Part shown: one piece after another, positions 25,529 through 36,136 of the stretch
Layout of the letters: each line of letters opens with the position of its first letter
How positions within the stretch are numbered: the first letter of the stretch is position 1
Source: Leptolinea sp964446955
Lineage (GTDB): Bacteria; Chloroflexota; Anaerolineae; Anaerolineales; Anaerolineaceae
Reading direction: 5' to 3'
NCBI GenBank assembly: GCA_964446955.1
Contig: CAYUQJ010000001.1
Location: forward strand, 992,001 to 1,056,000
Length of the DNA: 64,000 nucleotides
The notes under the pieces: generated by a model
Told to the model about the DNA's origin: nothing
The model's input: only the letters and a program-made list of their open reading frames with translations
Databases searched by the model: none
Program-made: the position numbers and the translations under genes

Positions 25529-28376
25529 TTAATCATTTTCACTTTCATCAAAAGATTTATTGAAACCATAATTCCCCTCGTAATCAAAATCTTCAATCTG
25601 AATTTCGCGATCATTTCTTAGTGTGTTAAACATATGAATAAGCAATTTTTCTATAAATACTTCAATTGACTTTTCTTTCGGATTTGCTTTTCGATTGAAG
25701 ATTACTTTTTCCTTGAAAAGATTGAACATTTCTTCATTAACAACAATGATCCTTTCAGGGGCTAGACCGTCGCTACATCGTACTGTCCGGATGCCATTAA
25801 CATAAAGGTCGCTCATCCAAAAATAATAATACTCACGTCCATTAATCGTTTGCATATTCTTTACATCGAGTTCAAGCCCTGATTCCAACAGGAAAAACTC
25901 ATTCCGATCTACATCATGTTTCCCCTGTGGAAAGTCGTACCCTTTTCGATTCAGAATAGAAAAAATTGAGTCGCCATAATGATTGACCGGATTCCCCAAT
26001 TTGAAAATTTCATCAGCTGTAAAGGCCTGCCCGGCTTTTGCCATCAAATGGGCTACGGTGTCTCCATCATGATCAGCCGGGTTTCCCAATTGAATTAATT
26101 CATCGACAGAAAAGTAAGTTTTTGTTATTGACAGATGGGCAAGTGTTGTACCAAACGAATCAGGTGGATTTTTTAATTGGAGAATTTCTTCAAAAGTAAA
26201 CGCGTGCCCATTCTTTGCCATCCACAGTGAGATCGTCATACCATCATACAGGCGAGTATCACCCAGTGATAGTATCTGGTCCATGGTGAACATTTTCCCT
26301 TTTTTTGCCAGAATATGCGAAGTTGGCACACCGTTTTGCCCGGGATTATTACCAAATTCAATCAGGTGATCGTACGTAAATTCCTCTATTTGCTCTGCGT
26401 GCAAAACCGTATTTCGAAATGCAATGCTCACATCCCCATAATTTGATAGCTCACGTAATTCAGCAATGGTAAATGGTTTTACGAACTTGCACATCAAGTC
26501 GGTAACCGTATCGCCTTCATCATCCATTGAATTCCCTAATAACAATATCTGATCTATCGGAAATTTATGTCCTCTAGAAGCCATCACGTGAGCTATTGAA
26601 AATCCATGTTTATTTACGGGATTACCTAATTCTCGTATTTGCTCTACCGAAAATTTATGTCCTTCTTGTGCCATTAAGTGAGCTATCGTAGTTCCATTTT
26701 TATTTACGGGATTATCTAATTTTTGTATTTGCCCTACCGAAAATTTATGTCCTTTTTGTGCCATTAAGTAAGCTATCGTATTTCCATTTTTATCTACTGG
26801 ATTGCCTAATTCTCGAATTTCCTCTACTGAAAATTTATGACCGTAATATGCCATTACGTGAGCGATCGTCTTTCCATCTTTACCTACTGGATTGCCTAAT
26901 TCTCGTATTTGCTCTACTGAAAATTTTTGTCCTTTATATGCCATCACGTGAGCTATTGAAAATCCATGTTTATTTACGGGATTACCTAATTCTAGTATTT
27001 GCTCTACCGAAAATTTATGTCCTTCTTGTGCCATTAAGTGAGCTATCGTAGTTCCATTTTTATTTACGGGATTATCTAATTTTTGTATTTGCCCTACCGA
27101 AAATTTATGTCCTTTTTGTGCCATTAAGTGAGCTATCGTAGTTCCATGTTTATTTACGGGATTACCTAATTCTCGTATTTGCTCTACCGAAAATTTATGT
27201 CCTTCTTGTGCCATTAAGTGAGCTATCGTAGTTCCATTTTTATTTACGGGATTATCTAATTTTTGTATTTGCCCTACCGAAAATTTATGTCCTTTTTGTG
27301 CCATTAAGTGAGCTATCGTATTTCCATTTTTATCTTTTGGATTGCCCAATTCTCGTATTTCCTCTAATGAAAATTTATGTACGTAACTCGCCATTTCGTG
27401 CGCTATTGTTCTTCCATCTTTATCTACTGGATTACCTAATTCTCGTATTTCCTCTAATGAAAATTTATGTACGTAACTCGCCATTTCGTGCGNNNNNNNN
27501 NNNNNNNNNNNNNNNNNNNNNNNNNNNNNNNNNNNNNNNNNNNNNNNNNNNNNNNNNNNNNNNNNNNNNNNNNNNNNNNNNNNNNNNNNNNNCTATTGTT
27601 CTTCCATCAGCATCTTTTGGATTGCCCAATTCTCGTATTTCCTCTACTGAAAATTTATCTCCTTTTTGTGCCATTTCGTGCGCTATTGTTCTTCCATCTT
27701 CATCTACCGGATTACCTAATTCTCGTATTTGCTCTACTGAAAATTTATGTCCGTGACTCGCCATTTTGTGTGCTATTGTTCTTCCATCTTTATCTACTGG
27801 ATTACCTAATTCGAGTATTTCCTCTACTGAAAATTTTTGTCCGTACCTCGCCATTTCGTGTGCTATTGTTCTTCCATTTTTATCTACTGGATTCCCTAAT
27901 TCTCGTATTTGCTCTACTGAAAATGTATGTCCCTTCCAAACCATTTCGTGAGCTATTGTTCCTGCATATTTGTTTACTGGATTGCCTAATTCGAGTATTT
28001 CCTCTACTGAAAATTTATGACCGTAATATGCCATTACGTGAGCGATCGTCTTTCCATCTTTACCTACTGGATTGCCCATATAACAAATTTCATCAAAAGA
28101 AAATTTATATCCATAAATGAAAAAATGATATGCTATTGAGGAACCATCAGAAAAGATTTTAATCTTTAATAGATCCAACTCCTTATCAGAAAACCGATAC
28201 TTTCTTTTTATTAGTTGACGGACAAGATAACGCCCATTGGAACCATCCAACCATTTTCTAAAATTTTCCTCATTCATCGAATTAAATTCGAATTCGCAAT
28301 ATTTTCTATTAAGAACATTCCTGTAGAAATTTTCTAGCATCGCGATTACCTGTGATAAATCAGCAGAGTTGTCCAT
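25529..28376 (-). CDS. Large protein of 30-residue ankyrin-like repeats (broken by scaffold gap)
   Basis: One gene split by 100 Ns (27493-27592). The start is ATG 28376, with GGGAGGA just upstream. About 60 N-terminal residues are followed by about 24 visible repeats of 30 residues with consensus NGRTIAHEMAxxGHKF and SVEQIRELGNPVDK, then a unique C-terminal domain of about 136 residues ending in an acidic tail. Each unit looks like a helix-turn-helix, close to ankyrin repeats (G-T-x-x-H-x-x-A-x-x-G-H) but three residues short. No signal peptide or enzyme motif is seen. It is much more AT-rich than its flanks, suggesting transfer. The function is unknown; binding of other proteins is a guess. 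Confidence 0.75.
25940..28199 (-). repeat. 90-bp tandem coding repeats
   Basis: Near-identical 90-bp units encode the 30-residue repeats. Central units are almost identical in DNA, and blocks of 180-270 bp recur (for example around 26640-26770 and 27000-27310), showing recent duplication or conversion. The last six or so units towards 25940 are diverged. Confidence 0.9.
27493..27592. other. Assembly gap of 100 Ns
   Basis: Exactly 100 Ns, the usual placeholder for unknown length. Removing them joins the flanks into a perfect repeat unit in frame, while keeping 100 bp shifts the frame by one. The true missing length is therefore most likely a multiple of 90 bp. Confidence 0.95.
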
Positions 28377-28562
28377 TTTTTCCTCCCATCATGACTAATA
28401 GATATATCGGTTTACTGGAAAATATCTTTAACAGTCATTTTCAATAAAAGAGATGATAAATTCCTTAAAAAACCTCAAACTATTAATGTCCACCCATACA
28501 ATAATTCATGCTGATTTACCGGGGTGTAAAATTAGTAAACTTTTTCGGAAGGGATTGTGAAC

Positions 28563-29408
28563 ATGGCGCGAAACGTGGAAGATGGACGCAAAGGGCTATC
28601 AGACGCGGAACTGGGCGGCGATGTTGATGCCGCCATCCGCGGCAAACTGCGGGATTACAGCGGCTACATGCTAATGCCCGGTGATCCAGACCGTATCAGT
28701 GTGATGGCCGCACAATGGGACAGCGCGGAGGATTACCCGCAGTCAAGAGGCTACCGCGCGGCCATCGGCGCATACAAAGGCGCGAAGATCTCAGCCATGA
28801 CCTCCGGTGTCGGCGCCCCGTCGCTGGAATACAAACTGACGGAAGCCGCCGAAGCCGGGGCGCATACCATCATCCGCGTCGGTACGACAGGAGGGATTCA
28901 GGAAGGCATCGAATGCGGTGATCTGATCATCAACGATGCCTGTATCCGGCTGGATGGCACAACGCCGTTGTATGTGATGCCGGAATTTCCAGCGGCAGCT
29001 TCCTTTGAAGTTACCATGGCGCTTGTGGAAGCGGCCGAAACCCTGGGGTACCGTTACCATGTCGGCACGGGTTGCACTTCAGCATCCTTTTACGCCGGAC
29101 AGGGACGCACTGCTTTCGGCGGATTTAAACTATCCGGCAACGACGCGTTCTTCGAAGATATCCGCCGGCTGGGTGTGTTGAACTTTGAAATGGAAGCCGC
29201 CGCTCTGTTGACTCTGGCACGTCTATTCAAATTGCGCGCCGGGGTTGTGGCATCTGTCATCGCCCAGCGCCTTACCGGAAAATGGGACGATGCCGGCGGC
29301 GAGGAACGCGCCTGTCGTACCGGAGCCGAAGCCCTGCGCCTGTTGCAGAGTTGGGACGAAAAGAAGTCCAAAGGGAAAAAGAAATACTTCTTCCCCGGGT
29401 TGGGATGA
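28563..29408 (+). CDS. Nucleoside phosphorylase (uridine phosphorylase-like)
   Basis: 281 residues from ATG 28563, with GGAAGGGA 8 nt upstream; a GTG at 28557 is also in frame. The PNP/UDP fold shows MLMPGDPDR (phosphate site), SGVGAPSLEYKL, IIRVGTTGGIQE and LNFEMEAAALLTLA (ribose-binding Met-Glu). It cleaves a nucleoside with phosphate to give the base and ribose 1-phosphate; uridine is most likely but not proven. It sits alone after the repeat gene. Confidence 0.85.
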   Translation: MARNVEDGRKGLSDAELGGDVDAAIRGKLRDYSGYMLMPGDPDRISVMAAQWDSAEDYPQSRGYRAAIGAYKGAKISAMTSGVGAPSLEYKLTEAAEAGAHTIIRVGTTGGIQEGIECGDLIINDACIRLDGTTPLYVMPEFPAAASFEVTMALVEAAETLGYRYHVGTGCTSASFYAGQGRTAFGGFKLSGNDAFFEDIRRLGVLNFEMEAAALLTLARLFKLRAGVVASVIAQRLTGKWDDAGGEERACRTGAEALRLLQSWDEKKSKGKKKYFFPGLG

Positions 29409-29688
29409 TCACGTACTGTTTCTAGATAACAGTTTTCAATTAATCGACTCCCACACGACAGTATCACTTCCCGCCCCGGCCGGTTGAATTTTGGCTGGTT
29501 AACCATCCGCTGACCAGATAAAAATTGCATAAAAATTGTAGCCAAACTGTCATTCTTTATGATGAATCAGGTAGAATGAATCACAGGTATATTAACTTTT
29601 TCGTTCAAGGTCATTCCCCGGACCGTCCGTTTTGCGCACTGGGGGAAACAGCAACCCAAACACCATCAAATTGAATAGGCTGGTACGT

Positions 29689-32600
29689 ATGAAACCTGCT
29701 CGTCCTGTCATCATTGGTTTACTGGTCACCATTGTTCTTGTCCTTTTCCCCGGAAATGCTCAATCCTTACAGGCGTCCAACGAAATCAACAGGGACCTTT
29801 TCACCGGTGACCTGCGATTCGAACGATTGGCTGTCGAAGACGGCCTCCCGCACGCCACGGTTCTGTCGGTTATGCAGGACCGTCAGGGTTTTATGTGGTT
29901 TGCCACGGCCAACGGTCTTGCACGTTATGACGGAAACACGTTCACCACCTTCAGACACGACGTTGACAACCCCAACAGCCTGAGCAACAATAACACATTC
30001 GCGTTGATCGAATCATCAGACGGACTCATCTGGATAGGCACCGACCCCGGCGGTTTGAACGTATATGACCCGGCGACCGGCCAATTCAGTATGTACAAAA
30101 AAGAGGAAGGCAACACCAACAGTCTGATCGATAACAGCATCTGGTCGTTGATGGAAGCGCAGGACGGCCGGATTTGGATCGGCACACGCGGGGGATTAAG
30201 TGTGTTGGATCGGAACACAGGTGTATTTAAGAACTATGAGATCGATCCGGATAATCCGCGGGCACTGGCCGGGGCCGTGGTCTACCGCATTTATCAGGAT
30301 GGCAGCGGCACGATCTGGCTGGGCACACGCAGCGGTTTGAACCGTTACGACCCCGAAACAGATGATTTCACGATTTTCACAAACGATCCCGAAAACCCGG
30401 AAAGCATCAGTCACAATAATGTATGGGCAATGATCGAAGACAAACAGGGGGAATTCTGGGTAGGCACACGGGGCGGCGGGTTGAACCATTTTGATCGGGA
30501 AACCGGCACCTTTACAGCATACCGCCATGATCCGCATGATCCAAAAACATTGAGCAATGACCGCATCTGGAACCTCTTCGAGGATAGGTCCGGCAACTTT
30601 TGGATCGTCACGGAAAATGGCGGTTTGAACCTGTTTGACCGTGACACCGGCCTTTTCCGTTCATTTCAGCACAATCCCAACGATCCGTCCACGGTCAGCA
30701 ATAACGACCTCTACTGGATGGCCGAAGACCGCTCCGGTGTTCTGTGGATCACCAGCCGGTATGGCGGAGTGAATAAACTGTATCCTTCATTCCAGCGGTT
30801 TGGCCTGTACCGTAGTATTCCCGGCAATCCGAATACACTCAGTTCCAACAACGTTTACAGTATCCTGGCCGAAGAAGATGGCATTATTTGGATCGGAACT
30901 TTTGGGGGTGGATTGAACCGGTATGAGCGCACGACCAACCGGATGACCATCTACCGGAACGACCCCAATGACCCTGAAAGTCTCTCCATTGACAAGATAC
31001 AACATATCTACCGCGATCGAAAAGGCTACCTCTGGTTAACCACGTCCGGTGGCGGATTGAACCGGATGGACCCGAACACGGGGAAATTCTTCGTCTATCG
31101 TTCGATATTGGACACAGAGGGTTTATTAAGCAGCAACTTCCTCACCAAAATCGCGCCGGCCGGACCCAACCACCTTTGGATCGGGACTCTGGGATTTGGG
31201 TTGGATCTGTTCAACACGGACACCGGCCTGGTTGAACAGAACTACAAGAATGATCACAAAAATCAAAATTCCCTAACAGAGGATACAGTCTATGATCTGG
31301 CTGTGGATCCATCCGGCCAGGTTTGGATCGCGACGGCCCGCGGTGGGTTGGAGCTTCTTGATCCGGATACCGGTCAGTTCACCCACCACCGCAGCGATCC
31401 ATCCAACCCGAACAGTATCCTGGACGATGCCGTTTTCGCGTTATACCTTGATGAAAAAGCCGGGATTATCTGGGCCGGAACTTCCAACGGCTTGAGCGGG
31501 TACGATATAGCGGCTGACAAATGGCATAACTTCACCACAAAGGATGGACTGCCAAGTGACACCATTGTCGGGATTCAACCCGGAAACGGCAAGGACCTCT
31601 GGATCAGTACCGGTAAGGGGATCAGTCATTTCAGTATTGATAAAGAGACATTTGAAAATTTCAGCGTACGTGACGGCCTGCAGGGAGACCTGTTCGAGAT
31701 TTCAAGCTCAAGCCGTGGACCGGATGGTGAAATATTCTTTGGCGGCTCCAACGGACTGACCTTCTTCAATCCGGATAGTATTACCCAGAATCCATACCAT
31801 CCGCCGGTGGCGCTCACCGGTTTCGAATTGTTCAACCAGAATATATCCGCCGGAAGCGAAGTACTCCCCGGCACGATCGAAAGCACCCAGGATATCGTGC
31901 TTGATCACGACCAATCCGTCATAACCATCAGATTTGCCGCATTAAGCTATCAGCTCTCTTTCAAGAACCAGTATCAATACAAAATGGAGGGTTTTGACCG
32001 GGACTGGTCACCACCCCGTACCAGGAATGAAGTAACCTATACGAATCTTCCTCCCGGTGATTACACATTCATGGTGCGCGCCGCCAACAACGATAGTATC
32101 TGGAGTGACGATATCCGCACACTCAAGATCGTCATCCACCCACCCTGGTGGAAAACCTGGTGGTTTACCCTGCTCGCTGGGATCGGCGGAGTATTATTCG
32201 TGTTTTGTCTTGTGCATTTACGGACCAAAACTGTTCAATCCAGAAATATTGAATTGGAAAAGCACGTCGATGAACGGACCCGCGAATTGGAAGAATCAAG
32301 GGAACAATTAAATCAGGCCAATGCCGAATTAAAACTTAAGCTGGAAGCTATTACCAAACTGGAAAAAGAAGTTCGGGAATTGGCCATCCATGACGCCTTG
32401 ACCGGTCTCTTCAACCGGCATTACCTGACAGAAAGATTACCAGCGGAATACAACCGATCTGAACGCTCAGGACATCCCATCTCCTTCCTGTTGATGGATA
32501 TTGACCATTTCAAGACAGTCAATGACACCTACGGACATCAGGCCGGAGATCATGCCTTGAAGCTGGTTTCCCAAACGCTGCTCTCTCATTTCCGCCAGAG

Positions 32601-32886
32601 TGATATTGTCACCCGTTACGGCGGAGAAGAATTCATGGTCATCCTTCCCGACACCACCGCGGAAGACGCGTTAAAAAAAGCGGAAGATTTGCGCAAAAAA
32701 ATCAGCGATATGCAAATGAAATTTAATGGGAACGGGTTCAATATTTCCATTTCAATTGGTATCGCGGTCTTCCCGGATCATGGCGCGGATAATGACCATA
32801 TCCTCTCGCGGGCTGATGAAGCGTTGTATCAGGCCAAGGAATCAGGCCGCAATAAGGTGGTTCTCTTTACCCCGGGCGAAAAATAA
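29689..32886 (+). CDS. Beta-propeller sensor diguanylate cyclase
   Basis: 1065 residues from ATG 29689. A signal peptide or anchor covers residues 1-30. About 14 two-component-regulator propeller repeats follow (GLIWIGTDPGGLNVYD type) to about residue 690. A Y_Y_Y domain precedes one transmembrane helix (about 824-845), then a coiled coil (850-895) and a GGDEF domain with RYGGEEFMVILPD near 977. The inhibitory I-site RQSD lies five residues before GGEEF, so product feedback is expected. It should sense an extracellular ligand, perhaps a glycan, and make cyclic di-GMP. The 280-bp upstream gap holds no riboswitch that I recognise. Confidence 0.9.
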   Translation: MKPARPVIIGLLVTIVLVLFPGNAQSLQASNEINRDLFTGDLRFERLAVEDGLPHATVLSVMQDRQGFMWFATANGLARYDGNTFTTFRHDVDNPNSLSNNNTFALIESSDGLIWIGTDPGGLNVYDPATGQFSMYKKEEGNTNSLIDNSIWSLMEAQDGRIWIGTRGGLSVLDRNTGVFKNYEIDPDNPRALAGAVVYRIYQDGSGTIWLGTRSGLNRYDPETDDFTIFTNDPENPESISHNNVWAMIEDKQGEFWVGTRGGGLNHFDRETGTFTAYRHDPHDPKTLSNDRIWNLFEDRSGNFWIVTENGGLNLFDRDTGLFRSFQHNPNDPSTVSNNDLYWMAEDRSGVLWITSRYGGVNKLYPSFQRFGLYRSIPGNPNTLSSNNVYSILAEEDGIIWIGTFGGGLNRYERTTNRMTIYRNDPNDPESLSIDKIQHIYRDRKGYLWLTTSGGGLNRMDPNTGKFFVYRSILDTEGLLSSNFLTKIAPAGPNHLWIGTLGFGLDLFNTDTGLVEQNYKNDHKNQNSLTEDTVYDLAVDPSGQVWIATARGGLELLDPDTGQFTHHRSDPSNPNSILDDAVFALYLDEKAGIIWAGTSNGLSGYDIAADKWHNFTTKDGLPSDTIVGIQPGNGKDLWISTGKGISHFSIDKETFENFSVRDGLQGDLFEISSSSRGPDGEIFFGGSNGLTFFNPDSITQNPYHPPVALTGFELFNQNISAGSEVLPGTIESTQDIVLDHDQSVITIRFAALSYQLSFKNQYQYKMEGFDRDWSPPRTRNEVTYTNLPPGDYTFMVRAANNDSIWSDDIRTLKIVIHPPWWKTWWFTLLAGIGGVLFVFCLVHLRTKTVQSRNIELEKHVDERTRELEESREQLNQANAELKLKLEAITKLEKEVRELAIHDALTGLFNRHYLTERLPAEYNRSERSGHPISFLLMDIDHFKTVNDTYGHQAGDHALKLVSQTLLSHFRQSDIVTRYGGEEFMVILPDTTAEDALKKAEDLRKKISDMQMKFNGNGFNISISIGIAVFPDHGADNDHILSRADEALYQAKESGRNKVVLFTPGEK

Positions 32887-32907
32887 AAAACCGCTCTTGA
32901 ACGAAAA

Positions 32908-32939
32908 AAACAGGATCCCCTTTTTAGAGGATCCTGTTT
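32908..32939 (-). terminator. Intrinsic terminator of the efflux operon
   Basis: An 11-bp stem (32908-32918 with 32929-32939) is followed on the minus strand by a run of seven T. It lies between the convergent cyclase gene and the efflux operon. Confidence 0.8.
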
Positions 32940-32960
32940 GCCATAAACCGTCAATTCATA

Positions 32961-34190
32961 TTATTCATACCGTACGTCAACGCTCATACCCGGCAGCAAT
33001 CCTTCCGGTATCTCATCCAGCGAGATGATCGTCTGATAGACCACATCCCCGCCCAGTGCGTCGGCCATTGGCGCGATATCAGCCACCGCGCCTGAGATAT
33101 CTTTATCAAGCGCCTTCACGTACACCGTGACCGGTTCCCCCCCGCGAACCTTGACCACATCGCGTTCGCTGAGGTCGGTAGTCTCCACCCGCAGATGTTC
33201 CAGATCGACCATCGCCAGGATCATCTGTCCCGGTGTGACCCAATCGCCGGAATGCACATTGAGTCGGCCGATTGTGCCATCGAACGGAGCCTTTATCTCC
33301 ATCTCATCCAGGGCGCTTTGACTGGAGAGTACCTGGGCCTTCGCGTTGCTCACCCGGGCTTCGGCCAGCGCGATTGTTTCAGGGTCTGGTCCATTTTTTA
33401 CCCGCTCGAACGCTTTCTCGGCATCAGCCACTTCCGCTTTGGCAGCCTGCAGGTCTGCCTCCGCCTGCTCAACATCCAGGTCAGCAGGCATTCCGGTCAG
33501 GTAGTTCAGGTTCGCCACAGCCCGGTCATAGGCTTTCTGGGCAGCAGCCAGGGCGGTCAGCGCGCCGGCTTTGTTGACGTTATCATCATCCAGATCGACG
33601 AAATAACCATAGGCATCACTGGCTTTTTCCAGATTGTCTTTCGCCAGAATGAAATCCGCCCGTGCTTCGTTTATGGAGCTTTCTGACCCATTGCGGAAAT
33701 TCCGATATTCCCGCCGTTTGATGGCATCGTCCAGGGCTTTTTTCGCTTCTGCCAGGCGTACCTGGGCGCCGGCGCGGACTTTATCCGCGTCACGGTTCAC
33801 AGCGTTAAGTGCCTGTTCCGCGGAAAGTAATTCGAGACGGGCTGCCTCAAGAGCAGCCTGCATTTTCTCGCGCCCCGCCAGTAAGACAAGTATTTCGCCT
33901 TCCTTTACGTCTGCCCCGACAAACGTTCTCACATCCTGAACAGAACCACTGCTGCTGGCCACAAATGTAGCCTGGTTTACCGATACAACCACTCCAGAGG
34001 CCGTCACACCGCCAATGCCCGCGGGGTTATCATCTTCATCCGGAATTGGGTCTTCTGTGACTACGGTTTCCTGAACCTCCCGTGTCTGCCCGGAATCGAG
34101 TGAAACCGTAGGGATGGGAGTGGCTGAGCTATTTCCGCAGCCAGCCATTAACAGTGAGAAGATCAACAGAAAAATGAGGTTCTTTGTCAT
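32961..34190 (-). CDS. HlyD/MacA-type membrane fusion lipoprotein
   Basis: 409 residues. A lipobox, LMAGC, places the lipidated cysteine at residue 18. A lipoyl-like half-motif is followed by a long coiled-coil hairpin (about 105-280), the second lipoyl half (ALDEMEIKAPFDGTIGRLNV), and a beta-barrel domain. It overlaps the ATPase gene by 4 bp (ATGA). It links to a MacB-like ABC exporter, although a Chloroflexota cell may lack an outer membrane, so it may act as an extracellular adaptor. Last gene of the TetR-led operon. Confidence 0.87.
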   Translation of the reverse strand: MTKNLIFLLIFSLLMAGCGNSSATPIPTVSLDSGQTREVQETVVTEDPIPDEDDNPAGIGGVTASGVVVSVNQATFVASSSGSVQDVRTFVGADVKEGEILVLLAGREKMQAALEAARLELLSAEQALNAVNRDADKVRAGAQVRLAEAKKALDDAIKRREYRNFRNGSESSINEARADFILAKDNLEKASDAYGYFVDLDDDNVNKAGALTALAAAQKAYDRAVANLNYLTGMPADLDVEQAEADLQAAKAEVADAEKAFERVKNGPDPETIALAEARVSNAKAQVLSSQSALDEMEIKAPFDGTIGRLNVHSGDWVTPGQMILAMVDLEHLRVETTDLSERDVVKVRGGEPVTVYVKALDKDISGAVADIAPMADALGGDVVYQTIISLDEIPEGLLPGMSVDVRYE

Positions 34191-34897
34191 TTTTTTTGTG
34201 CGGCTTCCGCTTTCCCGGTCATTTCATCATTTACAATCCGACCGTCCTGTAAAGTTACGACACGGCGGGCGTATTGGATTACCCTTGGATCATGAGTGGC
34301 AAATATAAAGGTCACACCGGTCTCTTTGTTTAGACGAGTCATTACCTCCATGACCTGCTTGCCGTTTGGTGTATCCAGGTTGGCGGTTGGTTCATCCGCC
34401 AGGATCAACGCCGGGTTTGTTGCCAACGCGCGGGCAACAGCCACCCTCTGCTGCTGTCCACCGCTCAACTGGTCAGGGCGGTTATTTGCGCGGTAAGAGA
34501 GATCAACCATTTCCAGAAGATACTTTACCCGATCGGCTCTCTCTGCTGCCCCTCTTCCGGCTAGCAATAAGGGCATTTCTATGTTCTCATAGGCTGTCAA
34601 CGTAGGAATAAGCGCGAAGAATTGAAATACAAAGCCGAGCGATGCAGCGCGGATATCCGCCCGTTGATCGCGGTTCAAATTGGTCACATCCTTGCCATTG
34701 ACATACACCTTGCCGCTGGTAGGTTGGTCCAGGCAGCCAATGAGCTGGAGCAAGGTCGTTTTCCCGGAGCCCGACGGTCCGATCAGTGCACTAAATTCAC
34801 CGGATTGAACACTAAGATTGACACCCTGCAGGGCATTTGTTTCGACATTCCCGATCTTATAGACACGGGTCACATTTTCGGTTTTTACGACTTCCAT
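34187..34897 (-). CDS. ABC transporter ATP-binding protein, MacB/LolD type
   Basis: 236 residues with GPSGSGKTTLLQLIG (Walker A), LSGGQQQRVAVARAL (signature), LILADEPTANLD (Walker B) and ATHDPRV (H-loop). The short form without a fused permease matches LolD/FtsE-like ATPases that power mechanotransmission exporters. It lies 11 bp after the second permease gene and overlaps the adaptor gene. Confidence 0.93.
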   Translation of the reverse strand: MEVVKTENVTRVYKIGNVETNALQGVNLSVQSGEFSALIGPSGSGKTTLLQLIGCLDQPTSGKVYVNGKDVTNLNRDQRADIRAASLGFVFQFFALIPTLTAYENIEMPLLLAGRGAAERADRVKYLLEMVDLSYRANNRPDQLSGGQQQRVAVARALATNPALILADEPTANLDTPNGKQVMEVMTRLNKETGVTFIFATHDPRVIQYARRVVTLQDGRIVNDEMTGKAEAAQKK

Positions 34898-34908
34898 GAT
34901 GAACTCCT

Positions 34909-36129
34909 CTAGTTCTTTCCACCGCGCATGGCTTCAACCGGTTCCAACCGGGCTGCCATGATGGCCGGATATAAAGCTGCCAGAAGGGCAACAATAAAAG
35001 CAATGATTGTCAACATAACCGCATCGTTGATTCGCATATACGCGTAGATCCGCTCCCCGATCATCAGTCCGGTTGACCCCACATCACCAAAATAGAACCC
35101 TACGGTTGACGCGTAATAGACCATCAAACCGCCGATGATCAAACCGGCAATGATGCCCCCAATCGCGAGGAAACTGGATTCAAAAAAGAACATTGACATG
35201 ATCTGTGGACCCTTCATACCGATGGCAGAGAGGATACCGATCTCTCGAGTACGCTCGAATACAGACATGATCAGGGTATTGACAATGACCGTCGCGGTTA
35301 TTGCCAGTACGATGAGGTAGATCACCACCATGTAACTGCGTGAGAATTCCTCCATTTGCAAGATCAAGTCATTCATTTCCAGATAGGTAACAATATCCAA
35401 TTGATCCGTCTGGAGAGCGTTACGCACAATATCCGCCTGTTCGGCGTCATGCAGCAACACATAGATCAGACTTGCCCGGCCTTCTGTTTTTGTCAGCGCC
35501 CTTGCCTTTTCTATGGGGAGGAGAACGGTGTAATCATCAAAAGACGGTGTGCGGGTTGTAAAAATTCCACGTATGGTAAACATCTGCTGGTCAACGTCGC
35601 CGTTGGACGTATTTGCCATCACATTTACCGTGTCTCCGGTCACCAGATTCATCTTGTCTGCCAGCGCGTGGCCGATCATGATACCCGAGCGGTCATCCGG
35701 TTTGATAAATTCACCGGAGAGTATTTCCTCCTGGAATGCTTTATTGGCAGAAGATGACGGATCTATGCCAAACAGCCGGATCCCGTTGGTCTCGTTCTTA
35801 TTGGCAATAATGCCGCTGGCGATCAACCGGGGCGTAGCTTCATCCACCTGTTCCAGCGATTTTATGCGGGATGCCACCTCTTCCGGATCGGATATTAAAT
35901 CCTCAAATGCCAGGCTGTTTTTGACCTCATCATATGTTTTTGCCCTGACTTGAAGATGCCCGCTCTGCAGCTTTACGGCCGTTTCCATGGAATACCGCAT
36001 TTCGCCGGATATGACCGATGCCATTAGTAGCAGAAGCGCCAACCCAATACCCAGCGCGAGAGATGAAAAGAAGGAGCGCCGTTTGTTACGCAAAAGATCT
36101 CGATAAGCCATTTTTATTATCTGTGTCAT
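34909..36129 (-). CDS. MacB/FtsX-family ABC permease
   Basis: 406 residues from ATG 36129, with GAGG 5 nt upstream. The N-terminal transmembrane helix follows MAYRDLLRNKRRSFFSSL. A large extracellular domain (about 50-270) precedes three C-terminal helices with the FtsX motif VFERTREIGILSAIGMKG. It begins 7 bp after the stop of a paralogous permease; the two probably form a heterodimer. Confidence 0.87.
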   Translation of the reverse strand: MTQIIKMAYRDLLRNKRRSFFSSLALGIGLALLLLMASVISGEMRYSMETAVKLQSGHLQVRAKTYDEVKNSLAFEDLISDPEEVASRIKSLEQVDEATPRLIASGIIANKNETNGIRLFGIDPSSSANKAFQEEILSGEFIKPDDRSGIMIGHALADKMNLVTGDTVNVMANTSNGDVDQQMFTIRGIFTTRTPSFDDYTVLLPIEKARALTKTEGRASLIYVLLHDAEQADIVRNALQTDQLDIVTYLEMNDLILQMEEFSRSYMVVIYLIVLAITATVIVNTLIMSVFERTREIGILSAIGMKGPQIMSMFFFESSFLAIGGIIAGLIIGGLMVYYASTVGFYFGDVGSTGLMIGERIYAYMRINDAVMLTIIAFIVALLAALYPAIMAARLEPVEAMRGGKN

Positions 36130-36136
36130 ATTGGCC

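Noticed and set aside
26758..28120. Open frames on the plus strand across the repeats
   Set aside because: They arise from the repeat periodicity; the minus frame has a start, strong SD and unique ends.
25940..28199. CRISPR array
   Set aside because: Repeats are 90 bp, contiguous, without spacers, and encode protein in frame.
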